Below the pieces are notes generated by a model. It was not told where the DNA came from and ran no database searches. It saw nothing but the letters and a program-made list of their open reading frames with translations. DNA of 64,000 nt from contig NC_080579.1 of assembly GCF_029962835.1 (NCBI RefSeq), forward strand, positions 62,001 to 126,000, given 5' to 3'. Of this stretch, positions 1-11,584 are shown piece after piece. This stretch comes from Magnolia sinica. Taxonomy: Eukaryota; Streptophyta; Magnoliopsida; Magnoliales; Magnoliaceae. Position 1 is the first letter of the stretch. Each line of letters begins with the position of its first letter. The position numbers were made by a program, and so were the translations under genes.

Positions 1-1260
<1,260 letters not shown>

Positions 1261-1284
1261 ACTTCTTCAATGAAATCATCGGAG

Positions 1285-1525
1285 TCACAGCGTCAGCCAG
1301 TAAATTTGGAAGTCAGCAAGTACTTCTAACTTGTTTTTTGACATCCCAGAATGTCCTGTTGTAATCAAACATCAGTTCTGGATAATGGATAGCTTCACTC
1401 CAAATTACGACTGTATATTTGGAATGGACTTCCTCAGCAAGTACTCACCTTGCAAGCTCACAGACACTCATCTATACTTATCATCAGCCAAAGAATTTGA
1501 TAGAGTTCCAGATACGGATCTATAG
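1285..1525 (+). pseudogene. pararetrovirus-like fragment, movement-protein or protease-like tail
   Basis: The readable frame (1331-1525, 64 residues) contains an acidic and aromatic stretch followed by IFGMDFLSKYSP. This resembles the 'D-x-x-x-G-x-(D/N)-F-L' segment found near the C-terminus of 30K-type movement proteins of Caulimoviridae and also in retropepsin-like proteases. It lies just upstream of a coat-protein-like gene on the same strand, and movement protein before coat protein is the usual caulimovirid order, so the movement-protein reading is slightly favoured. Reading frame is lost upstream of about 1331. It is an old, incomplete genomic copy. The exact genus cannot be told by eye. 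Confidence 0.4.
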
Positions 1526-1533
1526 ACATAAAT

Positions 1534-1836
1534 ATGTTTGAAGCCACAAACATAGAAAGGGAATTTAGGGACAAACTCTCTAAGTGCAAAACCTTAGAAG
1601 AAATGAAGAAAGTCACAGAAAACCCTGAAGTGACTAGTGAGACAAACGAAGATTATATGCCAAAATTCAGAGCATATAAAAATCAAGACCATACTCCAAC
1701 AGCAAGGAGTAGAAATAGATTCAAAACCAATCTGGTAGAACTTGGAGAAGGAGAAGTAGGCAACCCATCTATATCAGCCAACCCTCCAAACAAAACCAGA
1801 TTTGGAAAATCCCAATCTACGATCAAGAAAAGGTAG
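1534..1836 (+). pseudogene. small hydrophilic ORF between the two pararetrovirus-like regions
   Basis: The open frame is 100 residues, rich in Lys, Glu, Asn and Thr, with no transmembrane segment and no recognised domain. It starts 8 bases after the preceding frame stops and ends 35 bases before the next ATG, in a different frame from the coat-protein-like ORF. This tight same-strand packing is typical of pararetrovirus genomes, so it may be a small viral ORF or the charged N-terminal part of the coat-protein precursor separated by a frameshift. I do not recognise a homologue. Confidence 0.35.
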
Positions 1837-1871
1837 AAAAAACTCTAGCCAACATATCCCTCTCTAGTAGT

Positions 1872-2898
1872 ATGGATGGATTTAAGAACAACAAGAAAAT
1901 GCCAGAAGTCCCGATCAACACATTAGGACTTAAGCTTAACATTGACAGAGTCGCCAATGTTAAAGACACCTTAGACAAATGGAAAAACAATATGGAAATC
2001 TGTTTTGCCTTAAACCCGACATGGTCAACAACAGACTGCCATGCATATGCAGAACTCTCCTTTGAAGGAAGAGTTAAGGCATATATGGATTACATCAGAG
2101 AAAAGAACAATGATGAATCCAAAGCCCTCATGGCCAAATATGATGAAGAATTCAGAGACAAAAGAGATGTATCCGGCTATGTGTGGCTAATACATAAAGA
2201 ATTCATCGAAGAAATCAGACAAAATAGCCTGCAAACTGAAGCAGACGGTACTAGAGCCAAGCTAAGTAGATTAGCAATTTGTGACCTTAGCAAGATCGAA
2301 GAATATACCAATAACTTCTTAGATCTATATGCTATTTGTAAAGACAGATCAGACAGCCTAAAAGACGAATATTTTAGGAAAATCCCAGTCATAGGAGAAA
2401 CCCTCCTAAAAGAATACTACAGTCAATACGGTGAAAATGGAGAAAGAGCCAACACCATTGGCGAAAGAGCTAACTTCGCTATAGATCAGCTCAAGTATAA
2501 AAAGGAGCTACATAAGGAACAAAAGCTAGCAGCCAAAGTCCTTGAGAAGCTCAAACTTGGAGCAGACAACCGAGATGATAAGATGCCAATCCAGTGGGGT
2601 TGCCATCAAAGCACCAAGAGAGACAAACATAGATAGAAAGTGAAGAAATATCGAAGACATTTCGATAAACACTTTGATAGGCCCTTGGAAGTATAAATTT
2701 TGAAAATTAAGAACTGTCAAGAATCCTAAAGACAGGATTAACAAGTTCAAATATCGAAGATACTTCAAGAAAAACAACTTAGACAAGAAAAGAATTCCTA
2801 ATTGCAGAAGGGAACAATCAATAGACAAGATCAAACAAGAATGTTGGAATTGTCACAAAACTGGACATTTTGCGCCAAAATGCCCAGATAAAGGATAA
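1872..2898 (+). pseudogene. pararetrovirus coat-protein-like region with CCHC knuckle, frame broken
   Basis: An open frame of 254 residues (1872-2636) is mostly helical and charged. It is followed after a frame change by a basic stretch, and then by a zinc knuckle at 2842-2883 with spacing C-x2-C-x4-H-x4-C (CWNCHKTGHF...C), closed by TAA at 2896-2898. A helical core, a Lys/Arg-rich tract and a terminal CCHC knuckle is the arrangement of Caulimoviridae coat proteins, which package DNA and bind nucleic acid through the knuckle. The knuckle is in a different frame from the main ORF, so the gene is not functional. No reverse transcriptase follows, although caulimovirids carry one downstream of the coat protein, so the copy is truncated on this side. 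A retrotransposon gag is the alternative. Confidence 0.5.
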
Positions 2899-3167
2899 AT
2901 TATGTCTATTTTTTTCTTATCTGCTTCGATAAGGATTGAAGTTTAATTCCCCTTCCTTTTTTGCAATTTTCCTTCAGTCTAATAAAATTATTGTTACCGT
3001 TCAAGCAATTTTTTAAAAAAATAAGCTCAAAGGGAGTAACTATATAAGAATCTAGGAAGGCAATGGATAAGAATCCCCAATATAGAGAGAATACCTACAA
3101 AGTCTTCCCTTAGCTAGTGAATTGACCATACTATTGCCCTCTCAAGGGACTCGTGAAAAAAGTAATA
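2899..3167. other. spacer between pararetrovirus relic and satellite
   Basis: No gene is seen. The stretch is AT-rich. A TATATAAG-like sequence near 3042 could be a chance TATA box. The sequence turns into recognisable satellite modules at about 3168, where 'TCCAAATGCATCATAT' begins a divergent edge monomer. Confidence 0.35.
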
Positions 3168-3435
3168 TCCAAATGCATCATATTATTCGTGCTACCGTTA
3201 GTGATCTAAACTCATCATATGATTGAAGCCTCTTTCCATGACCCATCCCAATGGATATGTTAAGTTGATCCATCTATTCGTAATATTTGAGGTTGGCTTT
3301 TAGTGATCCACATTGTTAACTTTGTAGTACCCTCTTCAGTTCTATACACAATTCAAACAATCAAGTTTCTTTTGATAATGATCCAAATTCATATGATTTG
3401 GCCCATTTCTAGTGATCCAAACCTTTGACATGGGC
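3168..3435 (+). repeat. satellite array, left edge, divergent monomer
   Basis: The sequence is built from the same GATCCAAA-headed modules as the large array to the right, but of the edge type ('CCATCTATTCGTAATATTTGAGG', 'GTAGTACCCTCTT'). The same type recurs at 12660-12915, 41380-41640, 42040-42290 and 42610-42870. It is cut at 3435 by the Gypsy element and continues without loss at 12283 once one target-site copy is removed. Confidence 0.8.
3431..3435. other. target site duplication of Gypsy 1, left copy
   Basis: TGGGC lies directly before the LTR terminus and is matched exactly at 12283-12287. A 5-bp duplication is what Ty3/Gypsy integrases make. Confidence 0.9.
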
Positions 3436-5145
3436 TGTCACGCCCCGAAATCCGGCACCTGGGTATATCCGACCCTTATTCCGTACCCGCAGGCATGACT
3501 TATGTTTTGTATGTTTACACTTCATATTCCACGCATATATTGACAAAATAACCTCATTCATAAAATATAACAATCCAAAATTTTAATAATTAAACATTTA
3601 TTTAAAGAAAAATGTCCATGTTCCGACTATTCAAGATTATCATCAAACACATATCATCGTAATGTTGTCATACTAAATGTTCATTACACTTATTTAGAAA
3701 ATGGTAAAGAAACAAAATAAATAAAAGAAAATCTCTTTAAGCTCCTCCATGTGATCCTGATCCTGAAATTTTAAAATCCCAATAGGGTAAGCTGCGAAGC
3801 CTAGTGAGTAATCTCAACACAGGTTTCAAAATAACCTCATATAACATGAATAAAAGTATTAAAAGATACAATATCTATTTAGGTAAAACAACAAATGAGG
3901 AGATCTAATAAACACCAAATTTCAACGTAAATTCAAAGAAACATGAATGAATGAAATCAACATATGATATACTCCATAATAAAAGGTGTGGTTTATTCTT
4001 TTTAACACCAGGGCCAGTTTACACCGGTTGGCCAACACCCATGCCAATACAACACCTAGCCTGACAATGGGAACCTCTTGCATGACATGCTCACCCATCC
4101 AAAGGGCACTTGGTGAGGGACCCATTTGTACGTTAGCTGGTCAGACTACTACCCTACCGAACCTGGCAATGGGAACCTTTTACAATCCTGACATGCTCAC
4201 CCACTCAAAGGGTACGGTAGATGTTCCAAAAGGTACCAATTGGGTTTCTGGGACTTTCAACCCAAGGGTCTTGACCTATTTATGCTTTAGGGATTTTCAA
4301 CCCAGAGGACTTGATCGCCGCACCTATTTTCTGGTGTTCCAAAAACTGTTCGGAGTAAATATAATTTTAATAGTTCATGAGCAAAATATTTCTAAGGACA
4401 AATTGTTTCTAATCATTGTAAATTGTTTGTACATGATTTAAAGTTCTTATGTGAAAATATATTTATGTAATGCAATCCGTCAAATCCGATTCGATGGTCT
4501 GAAAAAGTATATTGAACTTGAATTTTTTTATTTTTATTTTTTATTTTTTTTCTTTTAGATTTAAATAACGTGCACCATTAATATCATGTAATGTGTCATG
4601 CATGCCACGTGTGTGGCACATGTGTCACATGTGTGTGGTCCATGTATGTGATGTATATGATGCATGTATGCCACATGTGAAAGGTATGTGTGCATGATGT
4701 GTTTGGTGCATGTGTGTGGTTGGGATGTATTTGATGGTACATGGATGATGTAGATGGATGGATGGATTAGTGTATAATAGATGGACGGATAGATGTATGG
4801 GTAGATGGATGGATAAATGTACGGCTAGATGAGATCGGGGAATGGACTTTGTTATGTACCTGTGGATTATTGGTGAGATGGACGGTCAGTTTAGATGGAT
4901 GGTAGATGGATGGATAAGTATTCTGATGATTTCAGCATATGGACGGTTTGATGGTTGTATTGTTGGATGGATGGTTAAATATATGGTTGGATTTATTAGT
5001 TAACGAACAGTTGGATTGGATATGTCCAAATTAATGGTTGAGATTGAACCAATTGATCTTGTAGATCGACGGTCATATCAGGCTAATTGGGTACATTGGT
5101 CAATGGTTAAAATTTGACGGTCAAGATTTTTTTTGGGTTATTACA
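3436..5145 (-). repeat. 3' LTR of Gypsy 1 (internally deleted)
   Basis: The LTR runs from TGTCACGCC at the left to GGTTATTACA at the right (TGTAATAACC...GGCGTGACA on the element's own strand). It is 1710 bp against 2385 bp for its partner. The difference is about 670 bp missing at a T-rich junction near 4521-4557, where the partner has T-rich sequence at both ends of the extra segment. This copy also has a 10-bp gap near 4276. The missing part holds the CT microsatellite and the TATA box. Confidence 0.9.
4725..4985. repeat. degenerate GATG-rich simple repeat inside LTR
   Basis: Irregular runs of GATGGATGGATG, with GGATAGATG and GATGGACGG variants, lie in the U3/R part of the LTR. The matching stretch in the other LTR is at about 11865-12125. 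Confidence 0.7.
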
Positions 5146-5180
5146 TTCTACCCTCCTTAAAAGAAATTTCGTCCTCGAAA
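5146..5180 (-). other. polypurine tract and leader of Gypsy 1
   Basis: On the minus strand, TTTCGAGGACGAAATTTC is followed by a purine-rich run (TTAAGGAGGGTAGAA) ending directly at the LTR's TGTAATAACC. The polypurine tract primes plus-strand DNA synthesis. The same leader motif occurs before the 3' LTR of Gypsy 2 at about 61199. Confidence 0.85.
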
Positions 5181-5189
5181 TTTACATAC

Positions 5190-6254
5190 CTATAATACGA
5201 ACAGGTGAGGGTATTTCTCTTGGATCTCGGCCTCGCGTTCCCAAGAAGCCTCTTCCTCGGTATGGTGACTCCACTGAACCTTGATTAACGGTATAACTCT
5301 AGATCGAAGCACTTGATCTTTCCGGTCAAGAATACGTACTGGTTGTTCGATGTATGAAGCATCTTCTCGGATCTCTAATGGTTGCCAGTCTATAACATGA
5401 GAAACATCCCGCTCATATTTCCTTAACATCGATACATGGAAAACATCATGAATACCAGACAACTGAGGCGGTAAAGCAAGCCTATATGCGACAACACCAA
5501 CCCTCTCTAAAATCTCAAACGGACCTATATACCTTGGCGCCAACTTTCCCTTTTTACCGAACCTCATAACGCCCTTCATAGGAGAAATCTTCAAGAAGAC
5601 ATGATCTCCAACTACAAACTCTAGATCTCTTCTGCGATTGTCTGCATAACTCTTCTGACGACTTTGGGCTGCGCGCAAACGGTTTCTAATGATGAAAATC
5701 TTCTCCGTTGTCTCTTGCACAATCTCTGGTCCAAGCAAACTACCTTCTCCAACTTCTGTCCAACAATTTGGAGATCTACAAGGCCTCCCGTACAAAGCCT
5801 CATATGGCGCCATGCCGATACTTGTCTGGTAACTATTATTATAAGCGAACTCGATCAATGGTAAATGATCATCCCAACTCCCTTTGAAATCAAGCACGCA
5901 AGCTCGGAGCATGTCTTCAAGGATCTGATTCACTCTTTTAGTCTGCCCGTCAGTCTGAGGGTGAAAAGCGGTGCTAAAATCAAGAGTGGTTCCCAGTGCC
6001 TTCTGTAAACTTCTCCAAAAATGAGATGTAAACCTAGAATCCCGATCGGATACGATGGATACAGGCACTCCGTGCAGTCTAACTATTTCTTTAATATATA
6101 GTTTACATAATTCTTCTAGGGGATAGGTAGCACGTATAGGAAGAAAATGTGTGGACTTAGTTAACCGATCGACGATGACCCAAACTGCATCATGATTATC
6201 ATGTGTCCGTGGCAATCCCATAATGAAATCCATGGAATGTGCTCCCACTTCCAC
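5190..6254 (-). pseudogene. Gypsy 1 integrase core to chromodomain
   Basis: This 354-residue frame holds the integrase catalytic core and C-terminus. The first Asp lies in MDFIMGLP near residue 9 and the second in SDRD near residue 69. The usual Glu of the D-D-35-E triad, in the 'TDGQTER' motif, is Lys here (codon at 5939-5937, AAA; fits G to A), so the integrase should be inactive. The C-terminal third has the GPFEI...VFHVSMLRK segment and a chromodomain-like tail ([16 protein letters not shown]), which in chromoviruses targets insertion to modified histones. It joins the upstream frame through a frameshift near 6240. It reads to a stop at 5190, just inside the polypurine tract. Confidence 0.9.
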
Positions 6255-6850
6255 TCAAAAATTGATAGTGGCTGTAACATCCTTGATGGTTTCTGATGTT
6301 CTGCTTTCACCTGTTGATACGTGAGACATTTGGCTACAAAATCAGCGATCTCTCTCTTCATATTATTCCACCAATATTGCCTACGCATATCGTGATACAT
6401 CTTCGTACTTCCAGGGTGGATTGTGAATTTAGTGCGGTGTGCCTCGTCCATAATTTCCTTCTTTAATTCAGCCACATTTGGTATACATAATCTTCCTTGG
6501 AACCTTAATCCACCATCAGTACCAACTTTCCATTCTGACTTACCACCTTTTTCAGCTTCTATTACCTTAGCTTGTATCCATGAATCTTGTTGTTGAGCTT
6601 CTATAACCTTACTAATTAAGGAAGGTTGAGCGGCTAGGTTCAAGAGACGAACTACAGACGTTTGCGGATTCAGTTGGATGTCAAAATCCTTCACTGTATC
6701 TAACATTTTCCATCGCTGAATCATGAGGTGAGCGATTACTCCGTGTGGCTTACGACTTAAGGCATCTGCTACTACATTGGCTTTACCTGGATGATATTGA
6801 AGGGTGAAGTCATAGTCCTTCAAGAATTCCATCCACCGACGCTGCCTCAT
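6240..6850 (-). pseudogene. Gypsy 1 RNase H end and integrase zinc-binding domain
   Basis: The frame begins in the RNase H/integrase linker ([28 protein letters not shown]) and runs through the HHCC zinc-binding domain ([17 protein letters not shown]). The C-x2-C pair reads C-L-T-Y, so the second zinc-binding Cys is Tyr (TGT to TAT), another G to A type change. The frame is lost around 6240, where the integrase core continues one frame over. Confidence 0.88.
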
Positions 6851-7100
6851 ATTTAATTCTTTCTGAGAGAAAAGATACTTCAGACTCTTATGGTCTGAAA
6901 ATAGCTCAAACTTCTCCCCATATAGATAATGCCTTCATACTTTGAGAGCGAAAACCACGGCTGCCAACTCCAAGTCATGAGTAGGGTAATTCTGCTCATG
7001 CACTTTCAGTTGCCTAGAGGCGTAAGCTACAACCTTACCTTGTTGCATAAGGACGCAACCTAAACCTCTATATGAAGCATCACTGAAGATTACAAACTTT
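6851..7100 (-). pseudogene. Gypsy 1 RNase H region, broken
   Basis: No long frame is open here, but pieces of the RNase H domain are readable on the minus strand in two frames (EKFVIFSDA near 7090; ALKV then stop then RHYLYG near 6937; [13 protein letters not shown] near 6880). A frameshift near 7103 ends the upstream RT frame, and a TGA at 6935-6937 stands where relatives have Trp (compare the same site in Gypsy 2 near 59355). Confidence 0.85.
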
Positions 7101-8564
7101 TCACCAAGGAATGGTGAGGACAGGCGCTGTCGTCAACCTAATTTTTAACTCTGAAAATGCCTGGTCACAAGTATCATCCCAAATGAATTTTACACCCTTC
7201 CTGGTCAATTGAGTTAACGGTGCCGCAATTCGAGAGAAGTCTTTGATAAATCTTCGATAATACCCTGCTAAACCAAGAAAACTACGTATTTCGGTCACAC
7301 TCATGAGCTGTTCCCACTTTAATACTGCTTCTACCTTTGATGGGTCTACTGATACACCCTTCTTCGAAACTACATGGCCCAAAAATTTCACTTCCTCCTT
7401 CCAAAAGTCACACTTTTCAAATTTAGCATATAATCGGTGTTCCTGCAGGGTTTGAAGAGTGACTCTAAGATGTTGCTCATGTTCTTCCTGGGTCTTTGAA
7501 TATATAAGAATATCATCTATGAATACTATGACAAAACAATCTAGGTGTGGCTTAAATACTCTGTTCATCAGGTCCATAAATATTGCTGGTGCATTTGTTA
7601 GTCCAAACGGCATCACAAGAAACTCATAGTGGCCATAACGAGTCCTAAAGGCCGTCTTTGGTATGTCTACTTCTTTAATTCTAAGCTGGTGATGTCCTGA
7701 CCGCAAATCTATTTTGGAGAAAAACTTGGCTTCTTTCAACTGATCGAAAAGATCATCTATCCTAGGAAGTGGGTATTTGTTTTTAATGGTAACCTTGTTT
7801 AGTTGGCGATAATCAATACATAACCTCATCGAGCCATCTTTCTTCCTTACAAATAAGACTGGTGCACCCCACGGTGATGTACTCGGCCGAATGAAACCCT
7901 GCTCCAATAACTTTTGAATCTGCTCCTTCAGTTCCTTCAACTCTACTGGTGCCATACGGTACGGTGTCATGGAGATTGGTGAGACTCCGGGCATAAGATC
8001 TATACCAAATTCGATCTCCCTTCTTGGAGGCAACCCTGGTATGTCTTGAAATACATTGGAAAACTCACATACGATTGGAATTTGATCGATACCTACTTCA
8101 TGTGGTTCTTCCTCCAAAAGTGCTAAGAAATCGCATAACGGTCCATTCTTTTGCTTTCCAAGAAACTGGAGTCTCGGTCGTCCAGGAATAGAGAATGCCA
8201 CGGTCTTCTCAAAACAATCCAAATTTGCATGGAACGAAGCTAACCAATCCATTCCCAGAATAACATCGAACTCTTGCATGTCTAATACGATAAGGTCGGC
8301 TAACAATACGGAATCTCCAACCATGACAGGGCAAGATCTACATATCTGATTTAACACTACGGAGCTTCCTATTGGTGTAGCAATTACTAAATTCTTATCT
8401 AGGAGTTCAGGAGATAAACCCAATGTATGCACGAAAAGAGTCGAAATAAAAGAATGTGTAGCTCCTGAATCAAATAAAACTTGAGCGGACGAGGAATAGA
8501 TAATTATGGTACCTTCCACCACTGCTCCATTAGCATTTGCGTCTGATGGTACTATAGTAAACAC
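7101..8564 (-). pseudogene. Gypsy 1 protease and reverse transcriptase
   Basis: This 487-residue frame opens with a retropepsin (active site [10 protein letters not shown], Asp near residue 32; second motif VILGMDWL near residue 103). It continues into the [11 protein letters not shown] near residue 202, [29 protein letters not shown] and the catalytic [14 protein letters not shown]. The thumb and connection end at a frameshift near 7103. The protease and RT motifs are intact. The frame is the same as that of gag, separated only by in-frame stops, so the ancestor encoded one gag-pol polyprotein. Confidence 0.92.
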
Positions 8565-8732
8565 ACGACCCTGGGCTGGTTGTCGAGAAGCCTGACCTTC
8601 CTGCCTCGGCTGATAGTGTTGTTGTTGTGGGCGTTGCTGCTGCTGAGGGGGTCTTTGTTGCGAATTTCTCTGATACTGTTCCGGTACTTGATGATATGGG
8701 GGTCTCTGGTACTGCGGTTGATGTGCTTGAAA

Positions 8733-9713
8733 CTATGGCTGAGGTCTCGGGTGCATCTGCGGGGGCGCCTGATAATGTGGTTGCTGAGGTGGTTGTTTAC
8801 AAAAACGCGCAGAGTGACCCTCCATTCCGCAGTTATAACATTTACCCGTAAATCGGTTCATTGGCTGAGCAGGAGTTGAGGTATTTGTTACCATCGTCTT
8901 TAGTTTCTTAGAAGCATCACCCTGTGTTTGAGATGTATTCGATGCAGCCCTAGCATTGCTCTTCGCTTCTCTCTTTTGGTTACGACTTTTCCAGAATTCT
9001 TCGTTGTCTCGCTCTATCATTAGAGCCCGCTCTACTACATCGGCATACAATCTAAGCTTAAGTGGAGTCAACTTGTTACGAATTGACCCTCTCAGACCTC
9101 GTTCAAACTTCTTAGCTTTGCGAGCTTCATCCTGAATCATAAATGGGGCAAAACGGGATAATTCAGTAAATTTAGACTCATACTGGCCTACAGTCATCTC
9201 CCCCTGTTCTAAGCTTATGAATTCCTCTGCTTTTTGCTCCTGTACACACTCAGGAAAGTATTTCTCATTGAATTTCTCACAGAACATATCCCATGTCCAT
9301 GCAGTATCTTCTTCAATTGTTCTAGCAATTGTCTCCCACTAGTGGTCGGCCTCTCCCTCTAACATGAAAACCGCAAGTATAACCTTCTGCTCCTCATCAC
9401 ATCCTAAAACAGTGAATATCTTCTCTATTTGCTTTTTCCACTTTTCTGCCTCCATAGGGTCCGATAAACCCTCAAAAGTAGGCGGCTTCAATCTCTTAAA
9501 TTTCTCTATTAAGCCCCCAATGCCATCCTGCACAACTTGGGCGGCTCCTCTATTATCACGACGAATGTGTTGTCCAAGAATGGTTGCCATGTCACCTAAA
9601 GCACGAAAGACCCCATCCAGTGATTGGCCACTTTCGGTGGTCCCCGGTGTGGCTGCCACAGGACTAGCTCGACCTCTACCTCTACCTCTATTTCCACGCC
9701 AGCTCCCGGACAT
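8733..9713 (-). pseudogene. Gypsy 1 gag with CCHC knuckle, one internal stop
   Basis: Gag starts at ATG 9713 (MSGSWRGNRGRGRGRA), an Arg/Gly-rich N-terminus. The retrotransposon gag core (PPTFEGLSDPMEAEKW, then EKYFPECVQEQKAEEF and FARFAPFMI-type residues) follows, then one zinc knuckle (CYNCGMEGHSARFC) and a Gln/Pro-rich tail. A TAG at 9341-9339 replaces the Trp expected after ADH. The TAG at 8735-8733 closes the frame where the Gln-rich tail would continue into pol. Both stops fit single C/G to T/A transitions. Gag packages the RNA in virus-like particles. Confidence 0.92.
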
Positions 9714-9882
9714 GTTCTAAATCAAACAATAAGCTTTAGATATCACATAAGGATGGATCACTAAAAGACAATACTACAAGTTAAGTTTTGATCACAACAA
9801 CACTCGCAGGGGATATATCCTAATTTTCAAAGTGACTAAGTTTTCAAGTAAAACCCTAGGTCCTCAATGATTCTAAACTTGA

Positions 9883-9894
9883 GCTCTGATACCA
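9883..9894 (-). other. primer-binding site of Gypsy 1 (tRNA-iMet)
   Basis: The minus strand reads TGGTATCAGAGC, the exact complement of the 3' end of plant initiator methionine tRNA. It begins three bases inside the 5' LTR. Confidence 0.93.
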
Positions 9895-11339
9895 ATCTGT
9901 CACGCCCCGAAATCCGGCACCTGGGTATATCCGACCCCGATTCCGTACCCGCAGGCATGACTTATGTTTTGTATGTTTACACTTCATATTCCACGCATAT
10001 ATTGACAAAATAACCTCATTCATAAAATATAACAATCCAAAATTTTAATAATTAAACATTTATTTAAAGAAAAATGTCCATGTTCCAACTATTCAAGATT
10101 ATCATCAAACACATATCATCGTAATGTTGTCATACTAAATGTTCATTACACTTATTTAGAAAATGGTAAAGAAACAAAATAAATAAAAGAAAATCTCTTT
10201 AAGCTCCTCCATGTGATCCTGATCCTGAAATTTTAAAATCCCAACAGGGTAAGCTGCGAAGCCTAGTGAGTAATCTCAACACAGGTTTCAAAATAACCTC
10301 ATATAACATGAATAAAAGTATTAAAAGATACAATATCTATTTAGGTAAAACAACAAATGAGGAGATCTAATAAACACCAAATTTCAACGTAAATTCAAAG
10401 AAACATGAATGAATGAAATCAACATATGATATACTCCATAATAAAAGGTGTGGTTTATTCTTTTTAACACCAGGGCCAGTTTACACCGGTTGGCCAACAC
10501 CCATGCCAATACAACACCTAGCCTGACAATGAGAACCTCTTGCATGACATGCTCACCCATCCAAAGGGCACTTGGTGAGGGACCCATTTGTACGTTAGCT
10601 GGTCAGACTACTACCCTACCGAACCTGGCAGTGGGAACCTTTTGCAATCCTGACATGCTCACCCACTCAAAGGGTACGGTAGATGTTCCAAAATGTACCA
10701 ATTGGGTTTCTGGGACTTTCAACCCAAGGGTCTTGATCGCCCCACCTATTTACGCTTTAGGGATTTTCAACCCAGAGGACTTGATCGCCGCACCTATTTT
10801 CTGGTGTTCCAAAAACTGTTCGGAGTAAATATAATTTTAATAGTTCATGAGCAAAATATTTCTAAGGACAAATTGTTTCTAATCATTGTAAATTGTTTGT
10901 ACATGATTTAAAGTTCTTATGTGAAAATATATTTATGCAATGCAATCCGTCAAATCCGATTCGATGGTCTGAAAAAGTATATTGAACTTGAATTTTTTTA
11001 TTTTTTATTTTTTTTTTATTTTTTTTTAAATGCTCTAAATTCAGATTTTCTATAAATTACAAAAATAAAAATAATAATAAAAGAATTATTAATGCATGGG
11101 TAAACAAAAATATAAGTTTAGAGTTGATTCATAGCTTGCTAATTAAAATAAGGGGAACTATAAAAAAATCATGTTAAATAAACACAACAAAATATGAATC
11201 AAATAAATAAATCAATAAGAGAAAAATGCACAATTATTGACTGATTTGCATAATAATAAAAATAAAGGAAACCAAGTGGAATATAAGAAAATATATAAAG
11301 AAAATATCAAGTGAGAGAAACTCACTTTTTCTTAAAAAG

Positions 11340-11467
11340 AAGTCTTTTCTTTTTCTTTTCTTTTCTTCCTCTCTCTTCCTTTTTCTCTCTCCTCTTTTCT
11401 TTCTTCCTTTTTCTCTCTCTTCTCTCTCTCCCTCTCTTTCCAACGTGAATGTCCAGCAATACCCTTT

Positions 11468-11521
<54 letters not shown>
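11340..11521. repeat. polypyrimidine tract with (CT)n microsatellite
   Basis: The plus strand is almost purely C and T from about 11332, with an uninterrupted CT run at 11471-11521. It lies in the LTR on the 3' side of the TATA box in element orientation, where a 5' untranslated leader would be. GA/CT tracts are common in plant promoters and leaders. Confidence 0.9.
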
Positions 11522-11524
<3 letters not shown>

Positions 11525-11576
11525 ACGTCACAGCACCTCACCTCACCTCACGTTTCACCACCTACCACCCTACTCC

Positions 11577-11584
11577 TATTTATA
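11577..11584 (-). promoter_or_regulatory. putative TATA box of Gypsy 1 LTR
   Basis: The minus strand reads CACTATAAATAGG, a strong plant TATA box. It is followed by the GA-rich leader toward the R/U5 part. The only other LTR of this element lacks this segment, so only the upstream (5') LTR could drive transcription. Confidence 0.65.

Noticed and set aside
3986..4441. 151-codon frame in the Gypsy 1 LTR, with a shorter partner at 10448
   Set aside because: It lies within the LTR, differs between the two copies by a small gap, and has no recognisable domain.
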